From Desulfomonile tiedjei DSM 6799 (GTDB lineage: Bacteria > Desulfobacterota > Desulfomonilia > Desulfomonilales > Desulfomonilaceae), in contig NC_018025.1 of assembly GCF_000266945.1 (NCBI RefSeq), forward strand, positions 6,328,001 to 6,392,000: DNA of 64,000 nt, read 5' to 3'. Positions 16,629 through 25,126 of the stretch are shown in pieces. The translations under genes and the position numbers were made by a program. Position 1 is the first letter of the stretch. Every line of letters starts with the position of its first letter. Under the pieces are notes generated by a model. The model did not search any database and had not been told where the DNA came from. It worked only from the letters and a program-made list of their open reading frames with translations.

Positions 16629-17708
16629 ATGCCACGTAAAAATTCCAAATTCAGGCTCGTGGGAATTCTCCTGGTTATCTCGGTCGTTCTCCTCGCTGGA
16701 GGTGTGTACTGGGTGAAAGGTGGATTCGCGAGCAAACCCAAAAAAACTTATAAAACGGCAAAGGTCCTCAAGCGCGATCTTGGCGCAACAGTCCAGGCCA
16801 CGGGAATCGTAAAAGCCGTGGTGGGAGCGGAAGTCAAAGTTGGCGCGAGAACCCCGGGAAAAGTCGTGGAGTTGCCCATCAACGTGGGAGACAAAGTCGT
16901 CCAGGGACAGGTGATCGCAACCATTGAACAGGAAGATCTTATCGCGAAAGTGAAACTGCAGGAAGCTCTTCTCGCGGAGGCTGAAGCCGAAGAGTCACGC
17001 CTGTCGAAGGACTATGAACGTGACAAGCAATTGCATGCAGTTCAGTCCATCTCGGTTCAGAAGTTCGATCAAACCGAAGCCCTGTATGCCATAGCAAGAG
17101 CAAGGCTACTCAAAGCCAAAGCAGAACTCGATCTTGCCAAGACTCAGCTATCCTATGCCATTATAACCGCGCCGATTAAAGGGACCGTGGCTTCGGTAAA
17201 CACTATACAAGGCGAGACTGTCACTACGGGGCTCAATGCGCCGACTTTTATCAAGATCATAGATCTGGATCGGCTCGAAGTGCTGGCCTATGTCGATGAA
17301 AACGATATCGGCAAAGTTCGGGTAGGGCAGGATTCCATTTTCACGGTAGCAGCGCATCCTGCTACAGAATTTAAGGGTAAAGTTACATCCATTTATCCGT
17401 CAGCTACCATCCAGGATAATGTGGTCTATTACATCACCTCCGTTAGCGTGGATAACAGAGAAGGGAAGTTGATGCCGGACATGACCACAAATGTGCTCAT
17501 TTTCCTCGAGCAACGCAAAGGAGTTCTCACTGTCCCGAACAAAGCCATCCAGCGGGAAGGACACAGAAAATTTGTGCTCGCCCTGGAGAAAGGAATGCCC
17601 GATAAGCGCTATGTGGAAGTGGGTTGGAAAGATGCGTCCCATACTGAAGTGCTGGAAGGGCTGCGTGAGGGTGATCTTGTGGTCCTCGGGGATGCAAACA
17701 AGAAATAA
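16629..17708 (+). CDS. Periplasmic adaptor (membrane fusion protein, MacA/HlyD-like)
   Basis: A 359-residue adaptor of an ABC export system. A positively charged N-terminus and one hydrophobic helix (about 10-30) anchor it in the inner membrane. Then come the lipoyl half (EVKVGARTPGKVVELPINVGDKVVQGQVIATI), an alpha-helical hairpin rich in Ala and Glu (about 105-170), the second lipoyl half (ITAPIKGTVASVNTIQGETV) and a beta-barrel with VDENDIGKVRVGQ. Start at 16629 has GGAG ten bases before; the upstream in-frame TTG has no ribosome site. It is followed 26 bases later by the ATPase gene and two permease genes. No outer-membrane TolC-like gene lies in the window. Confidence 0.88.
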   Translation: MPRKNSKFRLVGILLVISVVLLAGGVYWVKGGFASKPKKTYKTAKVLKRDLGATVQATGIVKAVVGAEVKVGARTPGKVVELPINVGDKVVQGQVIATIEQEDLIAKVKLQEALLAEAEAEESRLSKDYERDKQLHAVQSISVQKFDQTEALYAIARARLLKAKAELDLAKTQLSYAIITAPIKGTVASVNTIQGETVTTGLNAPTFIKIIDLDRLEVLAYVDENDIGKVRVGQDSIFTVAAHPATEFKGKVTSIYPSATIQDNVVYYITSVSVDNREGKLMPDMTTNVLIFLEQRKGVLTVPNKAIQREGHRKFVLALEKGMPDKRYVEVGWKDASHTEVLEGLREGDLVVLGDANKK

Positions 17709-17734
17709 AAATCTACAACAGAAAAGGATGTTCG

Positions 17735-18433
17735 ATGATACGAGTCGAAAATCTCTCAAAAGTGTTTCAAAAGGACCGATTAGAAGTCCGGGTGCTCCAG
17801 GACATCTCCCTTTCCATCAGCGAAGGGGAGTTCGTTTCGATAATGGCACCGTCCGGAATGGGCAAGAGCACTCTGTTGAACATTCTGGGGTGTCTGGATA
17901 AACCGACTGGAGGGGTGTACATCCTTGACGGAGTCCCGGTTCAGGATATGGACGACGATCAGCTCTCCAACATAAGAAACCAGAAGATCGGGTTCGTGTT
18001 CCAATCCTTCCATCTGCTTCCAAGGATGACCGCATGGGAAAACGTTATTCTTCCCCTCATCTACAGTGACATAGAAACGGACATGAAGGAACGAGCGGTC
18101 CAAGTGTTGTCTTCAGTCGGACTTGCCGACAGAGTCGATCATCTGCCAAGGGAATTGTCCGGCGGCCAGCAGCAGCGGGTGGCTATTGCCAGAGCACTTA
18201 TCAACTCGCCGCGAATAATACTTGCCGACGAACCCACAGGAAACCTTGACTCGGCATCCGGTCAAGAAGTCATGCGAATATTCCGCGATTTGCACGCGGC
18301 TGGAACCACTTTGATCATCGTGACCCATGACGTGGAAGTTGCCAATCAGGCAGATCGTATTATTTCCATGAAGGACGGCAGCATTTCCAGCGATCGACTT
18401 ACCGAAAGCAAAACTGCGGAGGTGCCGAGATGA
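17735..18433 (+). CDS. ABC transporter ATP-binding protein (MacB/LolD-type)
   Basis: A 232-residue ATPase subunit. Walker [13 protein letters not shown] has Met where Gly or Ser is more usual; Q-loop [18 protein letters not shown], signature [15 protein letters not shown], Walker [15 protein letters not shown] and switch His in IVTHD are all present. This subgroup drives FtsX-like permeases that move lipids, macrolides or peptides out of the inner membrane. AAGGA precedes the start. Its stop overlaps the start of the next permease gene as ATGA, so the two are translationally coupled. Confidence 0.92.
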   Translation: MIRVENLSKVFQKDRLEVRVLQDISLSISEGEFVSIMAPSGMGKSTLLNILGCLDKPTGGVYILDGVPVQDMDDDQLSNIRNQKIGFVFQSFHLLPRMTAWENVILPLIYSDIETDMKERAVQVLSSVGLADRVDHLPRELSGGQQQRVAIARALINSPRIILADEPTGNLDSASGQEVMRIFRDLHAAGTTLIIVTHDVEVANQADRIISMKDGSISSDRLTESKTAEVPR

Positions 18434-19638
18434 GAATGCTCCGTGTGGTAAAACAAGCTCTGAATGCCATGATGGAGAATAAGATCCGGACATTTCTCAT
18501 GATGCTTGGCGTTATCATTGGTGTGGCAACACTGACGCTCATCGCCTCGTCCGTTGTCGGAGCCAGAGCAGATGTTATGGGCAAAGTCGAAAGATGGGGA
18601 CTCGATCAAATTATGATCATGGCCGGGGCAGGAAGAAAGCCAGGAGTCCCTCAGCCTATTCCCACAACACTCAGGGTTGAAGATGCTCAGGCAATGATGT
18701 CTGAGATAGAAAACGTTAAAGATGTGAGCCCACAGATCAACCGCAGAGATTTCCCTGCAAAATACGGGAACAAGAGCACTTACGGCGTGCTTGTTGCGGC
18801 CAATCCCAATTGGTCGTCCGTCTGGAGCACGACTGCGGAAAACGGTAGATTCCTTTCACAGGATGATAGCAGTAAGCTCGCTCGGGTGGTCGTGATAGGA
18901 AAAACGATTCAGAAGGATCTCTTTGAAGACGAGGACCCGGTAGGGAAACAGATTATCCTGGGAACCAATCCTTTTGAAGTCATCGGTGTTCTCGAACCTC
19001 GTGGAACCGCCGCAGTTGGGGTCGACATGGATAGTCGCATGGTCATACCTCTTTCAACCGGCCAAAAGAGAGTATTCAATCAAGACTACCTGCTTATGAT
19101 AAAGGTGGTTTTCCACGATGCTTCACAAATGACGGATAGCGTCGAAGACGTTCGTGCTCTCCTCCGGGAACGACACAATCTCCAGGCCGGAGTGGAGGAC
19201 GATTTCACCATTGTCACGCCAACCCATGTGATGAATATTGCGTCCAAACTGTCTTCCACCTTCAGCATCTTTCTCGTGCTTGTGTCCGGCATATCTCTTA
19301 TCGTAGGAGCCATTGTTATAGCGAATATCATGTTTATAGCCGTGAACGAGAGAAGATCCGAAATCGGCATTCGCAGGGCAATAGGGGCCCGTAAAAGAGA
19401 CATCCTCCTCCAGTTTCTCTTTGAAAGCGTGAGTGTCGCTGCTATTGGAGGCATTATCGGTATCATCCTCGGGCTGACAGGATTAAAGCTGCTTTCAGGT
19501 GTCATGAAGATGCCGTCGGCCATTCTCTGGCAACCTATCGTTCTGGCGCTCGTCAGCGCAATCATCGTCGGGCTTTTGGCTGGGATTCAACCTGCCAAGA
19601 AGGCTGCCAATCTGAACCCGATCGACGCGTTGAGGTAA
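18430..19638 (+). CDS. ABC transporter permease, FtsX/MacB family (first copy)
   Basis: A 402-residue permease: one N-terminal membrane helix (about 15-40), a large periplasmic MacB-type domain with the QDDSSKLARVVVIGKTIQKDLF strand region, then three C-terminal helices after RRSEIGIRRAIGARKRDI, the conserved FtsX coupling segment. It overlaps the ATPase gene by four bases and is followed after four bases by a second homologous permease. The pair probably forms a heterodimer with the ATPase and the adaptor at 16629-17708. Confidence 0.9.
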   Translation: MRMLRVVKQALNAMMENKIRTFLMMLGVIIGVATLTLIASSVVGARADVMGKVERWGLDQIMIMAGAGRKPGVPQPIPTTLRVEDAQAMMSEIENVKDVSPQINRRDFPAKYGNKSTYGVLVAANPNWSSVWSTTAENGRFLSQDDSSKLARVVVIGKTIQKDLFEDEDPVGKQIILGTNPFEVIGVLEPRGTAAVGVDMDSRMVIPLSTGQKRVFNQDYLLMIKVVFHDASQMTDSVEDVRALLRERHNLQAGVEDDFTIVTPTHVMNIASKLSSTFSIFLVLVSGISLIVGAIVIANIMFIAVNERRSEIGIRRAIGARKRDILLQFLFESVSVAAIGGIIGIILGLTGLKLLSGVMKMPSAILWQPIVLALVSAIIVGLLAGIQPAKKAANLNPIDALR

Positions 19639-19642
19639 AAGC

Positions 19643-20869
19643 GTGCGAACGACGCATGTGCGAGGCTTCCACATTGCCTTGAAATCCCTGATGGGTCACC
19701 CCATGAGAGTCGCTCTCGCTGTGCTCGCCATTATGATCGGAGTAGGTTCCGTAATCATTATGGTCGGAATCGGGAGAGGCGCTGAAGACGATGTTCGTCA
19801 AAGAATAGAGAGCATGGGTACGAACCTGATAGTGGTGAGCGCAGGACCGTCCAGGTCTGTCAAGGGACAATTGGGAAGCCTCAGAATCATGACGACCCTT
19901 ACGTTGAAGGATGCTGCTGCTATCGGAGAAGAGTGCCCGTCCGTTCGTGAGGTTGCCCCGGCATATTCCAAGAAGCTTGCCATCAAATTCGAAAATGTGA
20001 GCTACAGCACTCGCGTCGTGGGGGCCACTCCGTCAATTCAGTCCATACGAAATATCTCGATTGAACACGGCGCATTTTTTGATGATGAAGAAAACAGGCT
20101 CATGGCTCCGATTGCGGTGGTCGGGCCCACGGTCGTACAGAATCTTTTTCTGGGCCGCGATCCCATAGGAGAATCCATACGAATCGGCAAAGTGCTGTTC
20201 AAAGTGATAGGTGTGACAGTCCCCAAAGGAAATGTGTCAGGTGAAGATGAGGACGATCAGATTATTGTTCCATTACGAACAGCTATGAATAGGCTTATGA
20301 ACGTCACGTACCTGAGCAATATATTCGTCGAAGCTACAGATTTTGAGAACATTCATATCGCAGAGACCGAAATTAGAGTGCTCTTGAGGGAGCGACATCG
20401 ACTGCGAGAAGGAAGAGACAACGATTTTACCATTCAGAACCAGGCCGATGTGATTGAAACTCAGGGCTCGGTAGCCAAAACCTTCAGCCTGTTGGTGGCA
20501 AGTATCGCTGCAGTCTCCCTCCTCATAGGCGGAGTCGGAATACTTGGGGTCATGCTCCTTTCCATCCGGGAAAGAGTCAGCGAAATCGGCATTCGTCGCG
20601 CTGTAGGTGCAAGACGGAGAGATATACTTACCCAGTTTCTCGCTGAATCTGCCTTCCTCGGCATAGTAGGCGGCGTTGCCGGTCTGATGTCAGGTGTTGC
20701 CGTTTCATGGGGAATAGGATATTTCTCGGGAATGCCGGTGGTCCTGGTTCCTGAATATGTAGTGCTCTCGCTGGTCTTCTCTCTTGCGACCGGGTTGATT
20801 TTCGGGATTTATCCCGCATGGAAAGCTGCCGGGCTCGATCCGATTGACGCCCTCAACACCAGGACCTAA
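19643..20869 (+). CDS. ABC transporter permease, FtsX/MacB family (second copy)
   Basis: A 408-residue protein with the same plan as its upstream neighbour: an N-terminal helix (LAVLAIMIGVGSVIIMVGI), a periplasmic domain and three C-terminal helices following RVSEIGIRRAVGARRRDI. It starts with GTG at 19643, with GAGGT six bases before, four bases after the previous stop. The two permeases are similar along their length, pointing to gene duplication. Last gene of the exporter operon; no obvious intrinsic terminator follows. Confidence 0.9.
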   Translation: MRTTHVRGFHIALKSLMGHPMRVALAVLAIMIGVGSVIIMVGIGRGAEDDVRQRIESMGTNLIVVSAGPSRSVKGQLGSLRIMTTLTLKDAAAIGEECPSVREVAPAYSKKLAIKFENVSYSTRVVGATPSIQSIRNISIEHGAFFDDEENRLMAPIAVVGPTVVQNLFLGRDPIGESIRIGKVLFKVIGVTVPKGNVSGEDEDDQIIVPLRTAMNRLMNVTYLSNIFVEATDFENIHIAETEIRVLLRERHRLREGRDNDFTIQNQADVIETQGSVAKTFSLLVASIAAVSLLIGGVGILGVMLLSIRERVSEIGIRRAVGARRRDILTQFLAESAFLGIVGGVAGLMSGVAVSWGIGYFSGMPVVLVPEYVVLSLVFSLATGLIFGIYPAWKAAGLDPIDALNTRT

Positions 20870-20957
20870 TTCTCGTACCGAAACGATGATGTAGAGGATC
20901 TCTCTCTCGGTGGCATTCTCTCTTCGCTCTGTCCAATGCGATTACCTGACGGTAAGG

Positions 20958-21195
20958 TTGCTTTTATAGCAAATGTCAGAATTTTTATCCGATTGCGAAA
21001 AGCGCTTCTCGATAATTGGTGGGAGCCAGCCTCCGTGCTCCCGAGACTGTCTCAAAATTCTCGAATGCACAAGAAATCGTGCCACGATTCTCCATCCGAA
21101 TAGAGGCAGACCTATGTGTCTGCCCATATTTGGGCGGACTCGCAGGTCCGCTCCTGCAATCAGGCCGGGAATATGGTGAGAAATACGTGCCACGT
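20958..21195. repeat. Family A fragment joined to a degraded family D element
   Basis: 20958-21045 has the family A terminus AGCAAATGTCAGAATTT and a variant core GGTGGGAGCCAGCCTCCGTG. From 21048, TGTCTCAAAATTC starts a family D relative with ATCGTGCCACGATTCTCC, AGGCAGAC...GTCTGCC and GGGCGGAC...GGTCCGC hairpins. The gap between the exporter operon and the flavoprotein gene (20870-21241) holds nothing else recognisable. Confidence 0.65.
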
Positions 21196-21241
21196 GAAGA
21201 GTGCTCGTTGCTTAACCAATCTAACTTACGGAAACGAAACC

Positions 21242-22876
21242 CTAGACTCCATACCTCCCCGCTGCAATGATGTGGTTGGGGTCTATGGCCAGTTTTATCT
21301 TCTTCATGAAATCTTGATAGGATGGATTGTCCTGGAGAATGTTATCCATTTGAGGGGTAGTGCACCGGTACTGCTGGTAGTGGTGTATTTTAAGAAATTC
21401 GCAAAGTTGATCGTAGGTTCTCTGGCAGCGCTCTGCTTCTTCTGCATTTGTTCGATCGAAAAACAACGGAACGAGCACAATGAAGGTTCTCGGATTTGAC
21501 TGAATAAGTAGGACGGCAGTTTCAAAATGATTGCTACTACAAATCCGCTCGATATTTTGTAGGAAGACTTGAATCTCATTTCCTATGGCTGGCAAAATGG
21601 GAGCAAAGAAAATAAGTCCACATGCATCTCGAGCTGGATCTAAATTCTCCTTGGGTTGTCGCTCCTTATTTTTGAAATAGGCAGCGGCCAAGATATCCTC
21701 GTTTGGTTCACCTCTAAGGATTGGATACAAAGCTAATAGAGACTCGATCGTCTTTGTGGATATTCTGTCAACAAACAAATGCAGAAAGGATTTCAGCCCC
21801 CGATAAAAAGCCCCATGAAAGCCTGGTCTGCGAACTCCCTCAACTATCCGATTCAATGATTTTTGTGAAAGCTCACCGATAAAGACGAGATGCCCCAACC
21901 TCGAAAGATACTTTGCGATTTCGCGTTTGTTGGTCCTAACCTGTCGAGAAGTCCCATATATTCCTCCGACAAAGGTCCAAGGCGGCAGTCCTTGTTCGGC
22001 AGCTAACTGCTCAATCACTTCTTTATCTAAAAGTTGCTTTCCATCAAGAAGGTGGCTCGGATACCCAATCGAACGAGCCAGTGCCAGAAAAGCATTGAAT
22101 CCGTGGCAATGGCTGATGATTCCTCTCAGGGCTAATTTTCGTTGTGCATCGATTACCGGCGCAAGAGGTTTTGGATCAGAGATGCCTATTACGAACATTT
22201 CGAATGCTTCCGGTTTGGGCATAAGCCACAGGCCCGCTTTCGTGACAATTCCCAAACTGGATTGAGCAAAGAGTCCGTCAATACAGGGCCCCACACCCCA
22301 CTGGTAGATATGTCGAGTTGGGCATTGTTTCGATACTCCCCCAGTGGTGACAACTTGTCCGTTGGCAAGAACAACTTCCATACCGCAAAGATTACCGAAA
22401 TGATCGCCGTAGGGAGTATAGCCGACTCCTTTATCGAGAGCATTGCCAATAAGACTACCGTCGGGAGACGAATCCGTGCAATCAATCCACAGGTTGAAGC
22501 CTTTGCTTTTAAGATATCCGTTGAGCTGGCCCTGGCTTACACCTGGCTCGACCACCGCATAACAGAGTTCTTCATTGACCTCGTGAATCCTGTTCATTCT
22601 TCTGAGGATAAGGATCAAAGCGCCTTGTTGCAGAGCAAGTACAGTTCCGTAACCCCAATTATGTCCCCGACTGAAAGTCCAGACAGGAGTTCCGTACTCA
22701 TTACACAGTTGAACGATCCGTGAAACCTGATCGACGTTATCGGGAAGAGCCACAGCTCCACAGGTCCGAGACCAGGGAATAGTACATCTGGAATATAGCT
22801 CGATAGCTTCAGGCGAGCGCAAGACATGTTCGGAACCGCAAATCTCAATCAGGCGTTTTACAAAATCGGTCTTCAT
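21242..22876 (-). CDS. FAD-linked oxidase, VAO/4-cresol dehydrogenase family
   Basis: A 544-residue flavoprotein. The N-terminal PCMH-type FAD domain shows WTFSRGHNWGYGTV, the VEPGVSQGQLNGYLKSKG strand and DGSLIGNALDKGVGYTPYGD, all close to the vanillyl-alcohol oxidase and 4-cresol methylhydroxylase pattern; the C-terminal half ends with PNHIIAAGRYG, where the family has a conserved PxxxLNPG-type segment. Relatives oxidise para-alkyl or methoxyphenols. The partner cytochrome subunit found beside 4-cresol dehydrogenases is not adjacent, so electrons must go elsewhere. GAAGGAG lies before the ATG. The gene stands alone between repeats. The covalent FAD residue cannot be assigned confidently. 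A role in aromatic metabolism is inferred from family only. Confidence 0.85.
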   Translation of the reverse strand: MKTDFVKRLIEICGSEHVLRSPEAIELYSRCTIPWSRTCGAVALPDNVDQVSRIVQLCNEYGTPVWTFSRGHNWGYGTVLALQQGALILILRRMNRIHEVNEELCYAVVEPGVSQGQLNGYLKSKGFNLWIDCTDSSPDGSLIGNALDKGVGYTPYGDHFGNLCGMEVVLANGQVVTTGGVSKQCPTRHIYQWGVGPCIDGLFAQSSLGIVTKAGLWLMPKPEAFEMFVIGISDPKPLAPVIDAQRKLALRGIISHCHGFNAFLALARSIGYPSHLLDGKQLLDKEVIEQLAAEQGLPPWTFVGGIYGTSRQVRTNKREIAKYLSRLGHLVFIGELSQKSLNRIVEGVRRPGFHGAFYRGLKSFLHLFVDRISTKTIESLLALYPILRGEPNEDILAAAYFKNKERQPKENLDPARDACGLIFFAPILPAIGNEIQVFLQNIERICSSNHFETAVLLIQSNPRTFIVLVPLFFDRTNAEEAERCQRTYDQLCEFLKIHHYQQYRCTTPQMDNILQDNPSYQDFMKKIKLAIDPNHIIAAGRYGV

Positions 22877-23146
22877 GTGAGGTACTCCTTCTTCCGAACT
22901 GAAGCTCGTCTTTCTTGGGCAGAGGCAGGGTCTTAGTTCACGGAATCATATCATATTAACCAGGGCTTGATCAGTTTCCACTTTTCTCATAAACCCTCAA
23001 TGCGTTTTGTTTTCGCTTCAGGTGTACGAGAATGGAATCGATCGGTTTCATACGCAATTGGGCTTGCCTGCCGAGCAACTTTTATCACCGTAATCCAAAT
23101 CCGGACCTTGCAGTAATTCGGATTTTCAGCAAGTATGAAAGAGAGT
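22877..23146. other. Non-coding gap upstream of the flavoprotein gene
   Basis: The spacer between the divergent flavoprotein and PrmA-like genes. No gene, hairpin with T-run or recognisable operator was seen here; the remaining part to 23272 is a family B repeat. Confidence 0.5.
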
Positions 23147-23272
23147 AATACCATTTCGACAGTTGTGGGCGAAGGCTGGGGTGCCCTGAGCGGAGTGATT
23201 AGACGGCTCTGCGTCGTCCGGAGCGAGGGATACTCCAGCCTCCCAGATTATGAGAAGAAAAAGCGAATCGGT
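23147..23272 (+). repeat. Family B dispersed repeat, copy 2
   Basis: Contains GGAGTGATTAGACGGC, GCGTCGTCCGGAGCG, ATACTCCAGCCTCCCAG and the tail AGCGAATCGGTT shared with copy 1, preceded by an ATACCATTTCG segment shared with copies 3 and 4. Confidence 0.8.
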
Positions 23273-23388
23273 TAAGACCCTTCGCAGGAAGGCCGAATGC
23301 GAGCATGATGGATGCCAATCTTGCCGTCCTGTGACCGGCATCTCGCATTTCGCGAAGACATTCGAAAGTTCAAGGTCAAAAACTGCTC

Positions 23389-24195
23389 ATGATGGCACCG
23401 GAAACAACTCTCATCGTCTATGAAATCGAAGGTGACATCCGCGACAATTTGGACGATCCTCCTTTCTCATTTGTAGGTCTCTGGAATGAAGATGATGCCT
23501 CTTATCTCTTCTTCACCGAGATACAGGACGCATATATGGATGCCTGTCTGTCTCGAAGTGGCTGCAAATTACGATGCCGCCATTCTACGAAATACTCTGA
23601 ATGGCAAGATGCAATCCCGGAGGAAGGCCGAACAGTCGGCAACTTGATATTTGTGAGGGACAATCACGGCTCTCCACCGCGTGGAGCTTTACTTCTGGAT
23701 CCCTCGGTAATCTTTGGGGACGGTTCTCACCCCACTACCGTGACCTGCATTGAATTCATGCACGAGATAATTACGGAGAATTCGATCGAGTCTTTCCTGG
23801 ACTTAGGCACAGGAACCGGAATTCTGGCCGTCGCGGCTGCAGCAATGGGCGTTGAACGAATCACCGCAGTGGACATGAACAGCCTTGCGGTGAAGACGGC
23901 CGCGAAAAATGTTGACGTGAACGGCTTCAGCAATCGGATCGAGGTGATTGAGGCCGATGCGGCACAGTTTTTCAGGGCGAGTTACGATCTGGTTGTGGGA
24001 AACCTTCCTTTCGAAGTACTTCAAAATATTGCAACTAACGGAACAATCGGGCATTCTAAATGCTGGGTGATTTCCGGTGTAAGTAGAGATCAGGGCGGGA
24101 TTCTTGAAAGCCTGTTCGTCCGGAACGGTTTTCGGCGTAGTGGATTTCGGTCAATTCCGCCGTGGGTAACAATGGTTTTTCACAGGACAATTTAA
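23389..24195 (+). CDS. PrmA-like class I SAM methyltransferase
   Basis: A 268-residue protein with an N-terminal half of little recognisable similarity and a methyltransferase core resembling ribosomal protein L11 methyltransferase: VIFGDGSHPTTVTCIEFMHE before the core, motif I LDLGTGTGILAVAAAAMG, the acidic strand end ITAVDMNSLAV, and VVGNLPFEVL in place of the usual NI(L/P)-type motif IV. PrmA methylates L11, but the divergent N-terminus allows another substrate, so no symbol is given. The start is uncertain: two adjacent ATG codons at 23389 and 23392, with no strong ribosome site. The small Fe-S protein gene follows 83 bases later on the same strand. Confidence 0.75.
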   Translation: MMAPETTLIVYEIEGDIRDNLDDPPFSFVGLWNEDDASYLFFTEIQDAYMDACLSRSGCKLRCRHSTKYSEWQDAIPEEGRTVGNLIFVRDNHGSPPRGALLLDPSVIFGDGSHPTTVTCIEFMHEIITENSIESFLDLGTGTGILAVAAAAMGVERITAVDMNSLAVKTAAKNVDVNGFSNRIEVIEADAAQFFRASYDLVVGNLPFEVLQNIATNGTIGHSKCWVISGVSRDQGGILESLFVRNGFRRSGFRSIPPWVTMVFHRTI

Positions 24196-24206
24196 CCGAT
24201 TCTCCT

Positions 24207-24245
24207 TGTGATACCATTTCGCAGTCATGCATATAAGATAACGAT
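24207..24245 (+). repeat. Fragment of the family B flank
   Basis: ATACCATTTCGCAGTCATGC followed by ATATAAGATAACGA matches the outer flank of family B copies 3 and 4 in reverse; the GACGGC core is absent. Confidence 0.55.
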
Positions 24246-24278
24246 GCAATTTGCTGATTTCAGAAAAGGAGGAATACT

Positions 24279-24806
24279 TTGCTAATCAAGAGCTTTTCGA
24301 CTGAATTCTTTCGGCCGAAGTGCAACCCGGGATTTGTCTCTGTGCACTGTGTAGCCCATTTGGATGGCGATATTTCAGAAGCGCTTCCTTACGTGAATTC
24401 CGCATTGGGCGGAGGCGGAGATTACGTAAGATCGCCTCCAACGCTCACGCTACGGGTTCATGGAAAGCTCATAGCGCTCCACAGTCGGGACATATTTGTG
24501 AACGCAATCAAAGATGAAGACGAAGCGGACAAGATCCTGGCATGGCTGAAAAAAGAGATAAACGAAGCCTGGGCAAATCGCGATAGCATTACACCCTGTT
24601 ATGAAAAAGCCCCTGAACCTCGTATGATCGACATCCTGAAACTGCTTCCCAAGACAAATTGTGGGAAGTGCGGTGAACCTACATGTATGGTTTTTGCCCT
24701 CAAGGCGGTGGAAGGAGTAAAAGGGGCAGTTGATTGTCCTGATATGTCCAATGACAAAAGGAGTGCTTTGGAAGTTTACTTGTCTCAATTCACTCTTAGC
24801 ATTTGA
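24279..24806 (+). CDS. Small protein with C-terminal [4Fe-4S] domain (PF04060 type)
   Basis: A 175-residue protein starting at TTG (24279), supported by a near-perfect AAAGGAGG six bases upstream. Residues 1-100 have no recognisable domain. Residues 125-155 carry C-x2-C-x4-C-x16-C (TNCGKCGEPTC, then DC), the four-cysteine cluster domain found at the N-terminus of the corrinoid iron-sulfur protein large subunit of the acetyl-CoA pathway, where it transfers electrons to cobalt. Here it stands alone with no corrinoid gene adjacent. A link to the methyl-transfer cluster 18 kb away is possible but unproven. Function unknown. Confidence 0.75.
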   Translation: MLIKSFSTEFFRPKCNPGFVSVHCVAHLDGDISEALPYVNSALGGGGDYVRSPPTLTLRVHGKLIALHSRDIFVNAIKDEDEADKILAWLKKEINEAWANRDSITPCYEKAPEPRMIDILKLLPKTNCGKCGEPTCMVFALKAVEGVKGAVDCPDMSNDKRSALEVYLSQFTLSI

Positions 24807-25126
24807 CGTCTCGATCCGGAACGAGGCAGTGGTGAGATTTCAAAGTAAAATATGCACGTTATTTATATGGGATGACAATAAAAGCTGTAAAAAAACTGAC
24901 AAATAACGTGTTAAGGCATAATCAGAGGGTTTTTTATCCTCTTTATTGAGCTTTTGAGTAAAAAAACTCTCATGTTGGCAAAATATGTGTAGATTATACA
25001 CAATTAATTGATACATTTTTCCGCTTCCAACCCATCAATTATGAAGTCTACACTGAGTTACATGGGTTGGTGCACTTATTGCAAGCCGATATTACATTCA
25101 TTCACGCTATTATGGGGGGAGCAAAC
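24807..25126. other. AT-rich gap before the giant repeat-protein gene
   Basis: A 320-base spacer. A weak hairpin AGAGG...CCTCT followed by TTT lies at about 24925-24945 and may end transcription from the Fe-S gene. The last 180 bases are AT-rich and should contain the promoter of the giant gene. A GGGGGGAG Shine-Dalgarno at 25114-25121 sets its start. Confidence 0.45.
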
